Shown in pieces: positions 33,497 through 40,593 of a stretch of 64,000 nt of DNA (position 1 is its first letter; each line of letters opens with the position of its first letter). The notes under the pieces were generated by a model. The model saw only the letters and a list, made by a program, of their open reading frames with translations. It was not told the origin of the DNA and ran no database searches. Source of the stretch: JAEUIE01 sp046350055 (GTDB lineage: Bacteria; Planctomycetota; Planctomycetia; Gemmatales; HRBIN36); contig JAXMBC010000001.1 in the NCBI GenBank assembly GCA_046350055.1, positions 5,456,001 to 5,520,000 of the forward strand, written 5' to 3'. A program made the translations under genes and the position numbers.

Positions 33497-34489
33497 TCAA
33501 TCCGTCGACCACGAATTCCGCCACGGCACCTCCAGCGTGTTGGCAGCACCATTTTCCGACTGTGTTTCACTCGTCAGATTCCGCCACAGGATAGGCCGCG
33601 AGTGCGGTGCAATGTGCAGCACCACCTCGCCTCCCTGAAACACCCGCACCACACCGGTCGATTCACTCACGACCACAGCAATGGCATGCGTTCGTTTGGA
33701 GATGGCCGCCGCCGTCCAATGCCTGCTGCCCAGCCCCTTGCTCAAGGTAATGCCATCCGCTTCCACGGAAATGAACCTCGCTGCTGCCTCGACGGTGCCA
33801 TCTTTATTAACAATCACTGCACCATCGAGCTTGGCTATCTCCTTCATGCTCTCCCGCACCCGTTTGTCACGCAGGTTGCGTTCCCGCCGGCTGTATCCCC
33901 GTACCGGATCAAACCCGATTACTCGGCTCAAGGTCATCACCTTGCGGGTATCACCCACCACAAAGAGTGTGCCTACCGGTTTGCCTTCCCGACCTTCGCG
34001 ACCGATATCCGTCGCCAGGTCTACCACCGCTTTCAGCGTCTCGAGTGGCACCTGGGTATCGAGCTTGCGCAGGTCACGGGCCGACAGGCGTTCGAGTTGA
34101 TCACCCAGGTAGATCACACTGATCGAATCCATCGGGTCGCGGGCGTCTTCCGCTTCGATGCCGTTGTAAACCGCCACGATGTTGGAACCCTGTCGCACCA
34201 GTTCCGCGGTCAGGGCTTCCAGCAGAGCCAGGCTCAACCGTTCCCGCACCGAGACGGGGCGGTAATCAACCGTCAGAAGGTTCATGCCAATCCGGTCTTT
34301 CAGCGAATTGGTCAGCGTCCTGTTCATCGGGGCGACGAGGAGTTTGATGCCCTTCAGCTCATCATCCACTTCATCCCAGTCGAGTGGGTGCTCAGGCAGT
34401 ATCAAAATGGCATCAGCCCGCGTACTCTTATACAAGAGACGGGCAGCGGCGAGCAGGTGCCTGGTCTGTTCCGGGAGAGGCATCGTCAC
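33497..34489 (-). CDS. Diadenylate cyclase (DAC domain protein)
   Basis: The 330-residue protein carries a DAC/DisA-N domain in its C-terminal half: LDGAVIVNKDGTVEAAAR with the DGA motif, and GLGSRHWTAAAISKRTHAIA with VVVSESTGVVRVF. The second motif reads RHW where RHR or RHT is usual. DAC proteins make c-di-AMP from two ATP. The N-terminal 140 residues are an unrecognised helical/beta region (possible sensor), unlike the DNA-binding domains of DisA. No membrane spans are present. It is divergent from the DUF2294 gene. Confidence 0.88.
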   Translation of the reverse strand: MTMPLPEQTRHLLAAARLLYKSTRADAILILPEHPLDWDEVDDELKGIKLLVAPMNRTLTNSLKDRIGMNLLTVDYRPVSVRERLSLALLEALTAELVRQGSNIVAVYNGIEAEDARDPMDSISVIYLGDQLERLSARDLRKLDTQVPLETLKAVVDLATDIGREGREGKPVGTLFVVGDTRKVMTLSRVIGFDPVRGYSRRERNLRDKRVRESMKEIAKLDGAVIVNKDGTVEAAARFISVEADGITLSKGLGSRHWTAAAISKRTHAIAVVVSESTGVVRVFQGGEVVLHIAPHSRPILWRNLTSETQSENGAANTLEVPWRNSWSTD

Positions 34490-34642
34490 TTCAAGCTATG
34501 TGGGCTGCATGCACAGTACTATTGGGCATGGTAGATGAAGTTTGTATGCGGGGCCAATCGTTCCTCGGTAAAAACTCGAAATAGTAGCAAACCAGAATGC
34601 CGCGATCCTTACACCCTGTTGCATTCCTCCAACACGAGTGCC

Positions 34643-35044
34643 ATGTCCTACAATCACTCCATGAAGACCAAAGGCGAACTGGAATCGGAAATCAGCCAGA
34701 TCATTGTCCGATTTGAGAAAGACCACCTGGGCCGCGGGCCGCTGGAGACCCGGGCTTACCTCATTGACGACATGGTGCTGGTACGGCTGAAGAAAGTGCT
34801 GATCCCGGCTGAGATCAAGCTGGCGGAATCGTCCACGCCTGACCGTGGCCGCGATTTGATCAAACAACTGCGGCAGGAACTCATCGAGCGTGGCCGGCCC
34901 ATTCTCGAAGCAGAACTCAAAGTGCTCCTGGGAGTGGACATGATCAGCCTGCACACCGATATCAGCACCAGGACCGGCGAACGCATCATGGTCTTCACCT
35001 TTGATGGAAAAATCGCCTACCGCACCGTGGGATCTTCTGAGTGA
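34643..35044 (+). CDS. DUF2294 family protein
   Basis: The 133-residue product matches DUF2294: KGELESEISQIIVRFEKDHLGRG, VRLKKVLIPAEIKLA, ELLGVDMISLHTDIS-like VLLGVDMISLHTDIST and MVFTFD. The start could be 34643 (GAG seven bases upstream) or 34661. Function is unknown; members occur in cyanobacteria and planctomycetes. It lies between a diadenylate cyclase gene (divergent) and an SbtA-like permease gene (same strand, after a terminator). Confidence 0.78.
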   Translation: MSYNHSMKTKGELESEISQIIVRFEKDHLGRGPLETRAYLIDDMVLVRLKKVLIPAEIKLAESSTPDRGRDLIKQLRQELIERGRPILEAELKVLLGVDMISLHTDISTRTGERIMVFTFDGKIAYRTVGSSE

Positions 35045-35056
35045 TTCGTTCAACTC

Positions 35057-35085
35057 TTGACAGTGACCCGGCCGATTGATATCTG
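35057..35085 (+). promoter_or_regulatory. Putative sigma-70-type promoter
   Basis: TTGACA (35057-35062) and TATCTG (35080-35085) are spaced by exactly 17 bp, 12 bp after the DUF2294 stop. A transcript from here would run about 130 bases into the terminator at 35189. It could be a leader of the permease gene or a small RNA. This is a pattern match only. Confidence 0.4.
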
Positions 35086-35188
35086 AACAGTGCTGAAGTA
35101 CAGTGAAAGGTTTCACACCAGTCACCATGTGATTCAGCTACATACAAGCCGACAAGCCTTCCGGGATCATTGACGCCCGTGGGATACC

Positions 35189-35225
35189 AGGCCGGAACCT
35201 TCTAACGAAGGTTCCGGCCTTTTTT
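35189..35225 (+). terminator. Strong Rho-independent terminator upstream of the sbtA-like gene
   Basis: A perfect 14-bp stem AGGCCGGAACCTTC/GAAGGTTCCGGCCT with a TAAC loop is followed by TTTTT. It lies 33 bp before the permease start, so it either ends the DUF2294 transcript or acts as an attenuator for the permease. Confidence 0.9.
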
Positions 35226-35257
35226 GTTGCCCAGCCGGGCCAGAACGAAAGTCAGGC

Positions 35258-36238
35258 ATGAACCACCAATCCGCCTTGTACCTCAACCTCCTTTCACTTC
35301 CCATTCTTGCCTTTGCCCTTGGCTGTATTTCACGACTCATTCGCAGTGACTTGTCGCTGCCCAAAGAGGTCTTCTCCGGGCTGGCAACCTATCTGCTCTT
35401 CGCCATCGGCATCAAGGGGGGAGTGGAACTGTCGCATTCTCCTTCCGCAGCCATAGCCTGGCCCATCGTCTACACACTGGCTCTCGGCTGCATCACGCCC
35501 ATCACCGCGTTCATGGTTCTTCGGCTGGTGGGACGTCTGAAGCAAGCCGACGCTGCGGGCATCGCAGCACACTATGGCTCGGTTTCCGCCGTCACATTCA
35601 TGGCTGCCCAGAAGTTCACCACCGATCAGGGTGCGACTTCGGAAGCCTTCATGTCCACCCTGCTCACCATGCTGGAAAGCCCGGGCATCGCCGTCGCCCT
35701 CTTTCTAGGTCTGGTAGGAAGCGGCCAGAAACGATCCATGCTTTCGGCCCTGCACGAAGTGTTCACCTCGCGCGGCTTTCTCCTGATGATCGGCGGACTG
35801 GCGCTCGGCGCTGCCACCGGTGAAAAGAACTGGTCGGATGTTGCCCTCTTCTTCGATTCGCGAGGCTACATCTTTCGCGGCGTGCTGTGCCTGTTCCTGC
35901 TGCACATGGGCACCATGGCGGGCGAACGCTTGTGCGATCTGAAACGGGTGGGTCTGTTTCTGGTAGGCTTCGCTGTGATCATGCCAGTAGTGCATGGCTG
36001 CCTGGGTGTCTACTTCGGACACCTGGCAGGGCTTTCGTTGGGCGGGGCGACCATGCTGGGCACCATGGCTGCCAGCGCGTCCTATATCGCTGCACCACCG
36101 GCCGTCCGACTGACATTGCCGGATGCCAACCCGACGCTCTACCTGACTTGCGCACTCGGCATCACCTTTCCCTTCAACCTGGTGGTAGGCATCCCGCTCT
36201 ATTACCAGTTTGCACAACTTCTCCTTTGCGTCCCTTAA
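35258..36238 (+). CDS. SbtA-like sodium-dependent bicarbonate permease (DUF897)
   Basis: The 326-residue protein has about ten hydrophobic segments in two inverted halves. Motifs typical of SbtA include LFAIGIKGGVELS, AAHYGSVSAVTFMAA, and the second-half LGTMAASASYIAAPPAVRLTLP. SbtA imports bicarbonate with sodium. In cyanobacteria it is controlled by the PII-like SbtB, which binds c-di-AMP among other nucleotides. No SbtB gene is present here. A carbonic anhydrase gene starts 36 bp downstream, supporting an inorganic-carbon role. Confidence 0.9.
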   Translation: MNHQSALYLNLLSLPILAFALGCISRLIRSDLSLPKEVFSGLATYLLFAIGIKGGVELSHSPSAAIAWPIVYTLALGCITPITAFMVLRLVGRLKQADAAGIAAHYGSVSAVTFMAAQKFTTDQGATSEAFMSTLLTMLESPGIAVALFLGLVGSGQKRSMLSALHEVFTSRGFLLMIGGLALGAATGEKNWSDVALFFDSRGYIFRGVLCLFLLHMGTMAGERLCDLKRVGLFLVGFAVIMPVVHGCLGVYFGHLAGLSLGGATMLGTMAASASYIAAPPAVRLTLPDANPTLYLTCALGITFPFNLVVGIPLYYQFAQLLLCVP

Positions 36239-36273
36239 CCACTGTGCATTCAACCGTCATCGGAGTCACACAC

Positions 36274-36945
36274 ATGAAGCATGCTATGTTCAATCGTCGG
36301 CAATGGTTGCTGAGCGCGAGTGCCACCCTGGCTGCATCATCACTCAGCGAGGGCGCCAGCCCTTCCCTGCAGGTTGCTTCGGAGTTGCCTGAGCAGGCAT
36401 TGAAGAGGCTGATAGATGGGAATGCCCGGTTCGTTGCCGGGAAGTCCGAGGCACCGCACCGTAACCTGGAGCGACTGAAGGAAATCGCCCCCAGGCAGGC
36501 GCCGTATGCTGCCTTTCTGGGGTGTGCCGATTCCCGTGTCCCAATCGAGATCATCTTCGATCAGGGCTTCGGCGACCTGTTCGTCACCCGCATCGCCGGT
36601 AACGTCGTTACCCCGGAGTGCATCGGCAGCCTGGAATTCGCCACGCTCCTGGGCGTCAAGGTCGTGTATGTGCTGGGCCACACCTCCTGCGGCGCCGTGC
36701 AGGCAGCGGCTGAAGGCAAAGAGGTGCCGGGCCAGATCAGCGTTCTCTTCCAGCACATTCGCCCTGCTGTGAAGGCCGCCACAGGCGACATGTCCAAGGC
36801 TATACAGGAGAATGTCCGCCTACAGGCCGGGCTGCTCGCCGAATCCTCGACTGTCCTCTCCAGGCTCATCAAGGAAAAGAAGCTGATCATCGCAGGAGGC
36901 GTCTACGATCTGAAAACCGGGATCGTGGAACCGGTCAAGCTGTAA
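36274..36945 (+). CDS. Beta-class carbonic anhydrase with Tat-type signal
   Basis: The 223-residue product begins with a twin-arginine signal (NRRQWLLSASATLAASSL), so the enzyme is exported folded. Zinc ligands are in FLGCADSRVP (Cys, with the Asp-Arg dyad) and LGHTSCGAV (His and Cys). AGNVVTPECIGSLEFA completes the beta-CA pattern. It interconverts CO2 and bicarbonate. Its position 36 bp after the SbtA-like gene suggests it supplies bicarbonate outside the membrane for that transporter. A stable hairpin follows 7 bp after the stop. Confidence 0.94.
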   Translation: MKHAMFNRRQWLLSASATLAASSLSEGASPSLQVASELPEQALKRLIDGNARFVAGKSEAPHRNLERLKEIAPRQAPYAAFLGCADSRVPIEIIFDQGFGDLFVTRIAGNVVTPECIGSLEFATLLGVKVVYVLGHTSCGAVQAAAEGKEVPGQISVLFQHIRPAVKAATGDMSKAIQENVRLQAGLLAESSTVLSRLIKEKKLIIAGGVYDLKTGIVEPVKL

Positions 36946-36951
36946 TGCAAC

Positions 36952-36982
36952 GTCCCCGGTGGAACCATCTTCCACCGGGGAC
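36952..36982. terminator. Hairpin between convergent genes
   Basis: GTCCCCGGTGGAA and TTCCACCGGGGAC form a perfect 13-bp stem with a CCATC loop. It separates the carbonic anhydrase gene from the convergent thioredoxin-like gene. It lacks a T-tract on either side. Confidence 0.65.
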
Positions 36983-37012
36983 CATAGGTGAATCTGTGGG
37001 GTCGGGGGGAAG

Positions 37013-37537
37013 TCATTCCTTTTTCTTCGCCGCTACTTCCTTGAGCTTGCTGCGAAGCACCTCGATCTCCTTTTCTGACAGGGTCGGGCAGCACTTGCGC
37101 AGCAGCTTGAAGTACTGTTCGATCTCTTCCGGCTCATAGGGGTAGCCGAGATTATCTCCACCATCAGCTGAATCAACTATCTTCTTGTCCTCCGCATCCA
37201 GCACCGTGAAGGCGGGCACGCCCCGTTCTTCGCCGAACCGCTCGTATAGTTCCTTGCCACCCGGGTTCTTGAAGATGTCGACTTTGAGGAAAACGAAGTG
37301 CTTCTTGAGAATGGCGGAGACTTCCTTCTTGTCGTGATACTGCTGGAGCCTGTCACACCAGACACAGGCTGGCGATCCGAAAACGAGAAACACCTGTTTC
37401 TTCTCGGCCCGCGCTTCCTTCAGGGCCTGGGCCAGCATGTCCCTGGCATTCGCCCCTTGAGGCTTCTCCTGATCCTGCCCCACCAGCGAGGTACCAGTCC
37501 AGAGTAACATCGCCATCATTAACAAGGCTCGCTTCAT
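37013..37537 (-). CDS. Secreted thioredoxin-like protein
   Basis: The 174-residue product from ATG 37537 (GGAGG upstream) has a signal peptide (MKRALLMMAMLLWTGTSLVG). A thioredoxin fold follows with VFGSPACVWCDRLQQY (CxxC redox motif) and cis-Pro in GVPAFTVLD. It resembles DsbD-gamma/thioredoxin-7-type proteins that reduce periplasmic disulfides. The C-terminus is a Lys/Glu-rich helix with an extra Cys pair (RKCCPTL). It is divergent from the amidohydrolase gene. Confidence 0.9.
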   Translation of the reverse strand: MKRALLMMAMLLWTGTSLVGQDQEKPQGANARDMLAQALKEARAEKKQVFLVFGSPACVWCDRLQQYHDKKEVSAILKKHFVFLKVDIFKNPGGKELYERFGEERGVPAFTVLDAEDKKIVDSADGGDNLGYPYEPEEIEQYFKLLRKCCPTLSEKEIEVLRSKLKEVAAKKKE

Positions 37538-37691
37538 GATAATCCTCCAGAAGTGTTGCCCTACTCTAGGTGATGGCGAGCGCCAAAGCAATGATCTCCT
37601 GGAAGATGGTGCAGAGTTGTCGCGCCTGTCAGTATGCATCAGTTATTTCCACGAATACCTGCTAGAACAACTCAACCCCTCTGGTGCCTTC

Positions 37692-39077
37692 ATGCTGACA
37701 CTCCTCCTGGCCCTGTCTTTTGCTCCTTCAGACAACAATCCCCTCGTCATCACTCATGTCACCGTGATCGACTGCCAGCGAGTTGCACCCCTGCTCGATC
37801 AGAACGTCATCATCACAGGCAACCGCATCACGCGCATCGGGCCCGCCCACGAGGTAACGCCTCCCCCCGACGCCACGCTCATCAACGGCCAGGGCAAGTT
37901 CCTCATCCCCGGCCTCTGGGATATGCACATCCACTGGTACACCCCAGCGCAGATTCCCCTCTTCATTGCCAATGGCGTCACCGGTGTGCGATTCATGTTT
38001 GGCCATCCGATGGCGAAGTCCTGGAAGCAGCAGGTAGAAGAGAACAGAATGATCGGGCCACGCATGGTCATCGCCAGCCGGATTGTCGATGGTCCCAAAC
38101 CTTTCTGGCCCGGTTCCATCGCAGTCGGCACGCCCGAAGAAGGCAGGCAAGCCATCGCGACGACCAAGAGCGAAGGATATGACTTCGTCAAGGTCTACAG
38201 CAGACTGCCTCGTGAAGCGTATTTCGCTCTTGCTGACGAGGCAAAGAAGCAGGGCATGGTCTTTGCCGGCCATGTGCCGCCATCTATCACTGCTGCCGAG
38301 GCGTCCGACGCCGGGCAGAAGACGTTCGAGCATCTGTATGGCGTCATGCTTGCTTGTTCCAGCAGGGAAGCGGAGCTGACCAGGGCTTTCGAAGAAACTC
38401 GCAAGGAACAGAACGCCAGGGATGAAGCCTTGCGACAACGTGTCACCGAGCAGTTGTTCGATACTTACGATCCACAGAAAGCTGCAGCTCTCTTCGCCCG
38501 GTTCAGGAAAAATGGAACCTGGCAAGTGCCGACGCTCACGGTGAATCGTGCCATGGCACACCTGGACATGGAATCATTCACCAGCGACCCGCGGCTCAAG
38601 TACATGCCTGCCTTCATCGTCTCTTCCTGGAACCCGAAGACCGACTTCCGCCTGAAGAACGACACTCCAGCTACCTACGCTCGCCGGAAGATGATCTACC
38701 AGCGTGAACTGAAACTGGTAAAGGCGATGCACGATGCCGGAGTGGGCATCCTCGCCGGTACCGATACGCTGAACCCCTACTGTTTCCCCGGTTTCAGCCT
38801 GCACGATGAACTCGCGTTACTGGTCGAGTGCGGCCTCTCGCCCCGCGATGCTTTGCTCACTGCCACGCGCAATCCAGCTGTGTTCCTGGGCCGGGAGAAA
38901 GATCTGGGGACGGTCGAGACAGGCAAACTCGCTGACCTGGTGTTGCTCGATGCCAATCCGTTGACCGACATTCAGAACACGAAGAAGATTATCGGCGTCA
39001 TGAGGAACGGACACTGGTACGACCGGCCTGCACTGCAGAAACTGCTCGATGAGGCTGAGACGGCGGGAAAGAAGTAG
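37692..39077 (+). CDS. Secreted amidohydrolase (imidazolonepropionase-like)
   Basis: From ATG 37692 the product (461 residues) begins with a signal peptide (MLTLLLALSFAPS). It shows the amidohydrolase pattern: VITHVTVIDCQRVAPLLDQN, IPGLWDMHIHW with the metal-binding HxH, a Lys in FVKVYSR, His in FAGHVPP and FEHLYG, and the catalytic Asp in LAGTDTLN. GKLADLVLLDANPLTDI closes the beta-sandwich. The substrate is probably a cyclic amide or dipeptide and is not determinable here. Confidence 0.9.
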   Translation: MLTLLLALSFAPSDNNPLVITHVTVIDCQRVAPLLDQNVIITGNRITRIGPAHEVTPPPDATLINGQGKFLIPGLWDMHIHWYTPAQIPLFIANGVTGVRFMFGHPMAKSWKQQVEENRMIGPRMVIASRIVDGPKPFWPGSIAVGTPEEGRQAIATTKSEGYDFVKVYSRLPREAYFALADEAKKQGMVFAGHVPPSITAAEASDAGQKTFEHLYGVMLACSSREAELTRAFEETRKEQNARDEALRQRVTEQLFDTYDPQKAAALFARFRKNGTWQVPTLTVNRAMAHLDMESFTSDPRLKYMPAFIVSSWNPKTDFRLKNDTPATYARRKMIYQRELKLVKAMHDAGVGILAGTDTLNPYCFPGFSLHDELALLVECGLSPRDALLTATRNPAVFLGREKDLGTVETGKLADLVLLDANPLTDIQNTKKIIGVMRNGHWYDRPALQKLLDEAETAGKK

Positions 39078-39133
39078 GTATCGCAGAAATGGCTCTCCCT
39101 TTGATCGTTCGACGAATGTTCAAATGAAGAATG

Positions 39134-40591
39134 TCACCCAATTATCTCCCGCACCACCCGTCCATGCACATCCGTCAGCCGGAAGGGCCGACCAGCGTAC
39201 TGGAACGTCAGCTTTTCGTGATCCAACCCCAATAAGTGCAGGATGGTGGCATGCAGATCGTGCATGTGCACCTTGTCACGAATAGCATGGTGGCCGAAGT
39301 CGTCGGTCGCCCCGAACGCAAAGCCGGGCTTCACGCCAGCCCCGGCGAGCCAGACCGTGAAGCCACCAGGATTGTGATCTCGCCCGGAGCCGTTCTTCTC
39401 GGCATACGGCGTGCGGCCAAACTCGCCGCCCCACCAGATCAATGTGTCGTCCAGTAACCCACGCCGTTTCAGATCAGTGAGCAACCCGGCGATGGGTTGA
39501 TCCACACTCTTGGCATGGTCAGCATGCTTAGCCAGGTTACTGTGCTGATCCCACTTCGGATTCGCACTGGCATCGCCGTGCGTTACCTGGATGAAGCGCA
39601 CCCCTGCTTCGCACAGCCGACGGGCCATCAGACACTGACGGCCAAAGTCATCCGTCTCCTTCTGCCCAATGCCATAGAGGGCCAGCGTCTCCGGCGTCTC
39701 GCGGCGAAGGTCGAGCACATCGGGAGCCTGCTGCTGCATCCGCCAGGCCAGTTCATACGACTGCACCACTGCTTCCAGTTCCTTGTCACCCGGCTGCCGG
39801 GCCAACTGCTCAGCATTCAGTTGCCCGAGCAAGCCCAGGAACTGTTCCTGCTCCCCCATGCTGTAGTGCTTGTTGGCGAGATGCTTGAAGACCATCTTGT
39901 CGGTCGATCCGCCAGCAGTGCCGAGTGCCGTGCCCTGGTAGACCGAAGGCAGAAAGGCGTTGCCATAGTTGCGGGCGCCGCCGTTGCCGGGAGAGGGAGC
40001 GATGGTCACAAAGCCAGGCAGGTTGGCATTCTCGGTGCCCAGGCCATAGGTGATCCATGACCCCATCGACGGGCGGATCATGTTGGTGGAGCCGGTGTGC
40101 AGAAAGAGCGTGGCGGGGCCGTGAGCGACACCTTCGGTGTGCAGGCCGTGCAGGAAGCAGAGGTCATCGACATGTTTCGCCACATGAGGGAATAGCGCCG
40201 AGACCTGCCGGCCCGACTGGCCATGCTGGCTGAACTTCCACAGCGGCTTCATGATTCGCTGATTCGACTGCCGCTGGCCGGTGTTGGCGATGGTGCGGGC
40301 ATCGTCGAACGGCATCTGCTGGCCATCACGCTGGGCAAGCTGGGGTTTGTAGTCGAACGTGTCTACCTGGCTCGGCCCGCCCTGCATGAAGAGGAAGATG
40401 ACCCGCTTGGCTTTGGGAGCATGGTGCGACGGTTTGGGAGCAAGCGGGTTCTCGCGAGTTGAAGCACCCTCACCCCTACCCCCTCTTCCCGGTGAGGAGA
40501 GGGGAACCTGATCAGCATGAGCCAGTCCCGCGAGGGCCAGGTAGCCGAAGCCGCAGGCTGCTGATTGTAAGGCATGGCGGCGGGTGAACAT
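39134..40591 (-). CDS. DUF1501 family exported protein
   Basis: From ATG 40591 the 485-residue product has a Tat signal (MFTRRHALQSAACGFGYLAL). It matches DUF1501: KRVIFLFMQGGPSQVDTFDYKP, LDDTLIWWGGEFGRTPYAEK, GRDHNPGGFTVWLAGAGVKPG and FHATILHLLGLDHEKLTF. The fold is sulfatase/alkaline-phosphatase-like. It is regularly paired with PSD1 cytochrome proteins in planctomycetes, and here the PSD1 gene ends 2 bp upstream on the same strand. A family D repeat near 40465-40505 codes the extra SSPGRGGRGEG stretch just after the signal peptide. Confidence 0.92.
   Translation of the reverse strand: MFTRRHALQSAACGFGYLALAGLAHADQVPLSSPGRGGRGEGASTRENPLAPKPSHHAPKAKRVIFLFMQGGPSQVDTFDYKPQLAQRDGQQMPFDDARTIANTGQRQSNQRIMKPLWKFSQHGQSGRQVSALFPHVAKHVDDLCFLHGLHTEGVAHGPATLFLHTGSTNMIRPSMGSWITYGLGTENANLPGFVTIAPSPGNGGARNYGNAFLPSVYQGTALGTAGGSTDKMVFKHLANKHYSMGEQEQFLGLLGQLNAEQLARQPGDKELEAVVQSYELAWRMQQQAPDVLDLRRETPETLALYGIGQKETDDFGRQCLMARRLCEAGVRFIQVTHGDASANPKWDQHSNLAKHADHAKSVDQPIAGLLTDLKRRGLLDDTLIWWGGEFGRTPYAEKNGSGRDHNPGGFTVWLAGAGVKPGFAFGATDDFGHHAIRDKVHMHDLHATILHLLGLDHEKLTFQYAGRPFRLTDVHGRVVREIIG
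40465..40505. repeat. Family D repeat inside the DUF1501 gene
   Basis: CACCCTCACCCCTACCCCC followed by TCTTCCCGGTGAGGAGAGGGG matches, in opposite orientation, the hairpin repeat at 33389-33432. It is in frame and translated. Confidence 0.7.
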
Positions 40592-40593
40592 GG

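Noticed and set aside
33314..34534. 406-codon plus-strand frame opposite the diadenylate cyclase
   Set aside because: It runs through a repeat and the DAC gene; no domain was recognised.
37536..37691. 52-residue N-terminal extension of the amidohydrolase
   Set aside because: The extension lacks a ribosome-binding site, overlaps the divergent thioredoxin-gene leader and would hide the signal peptide that begins at 37692.
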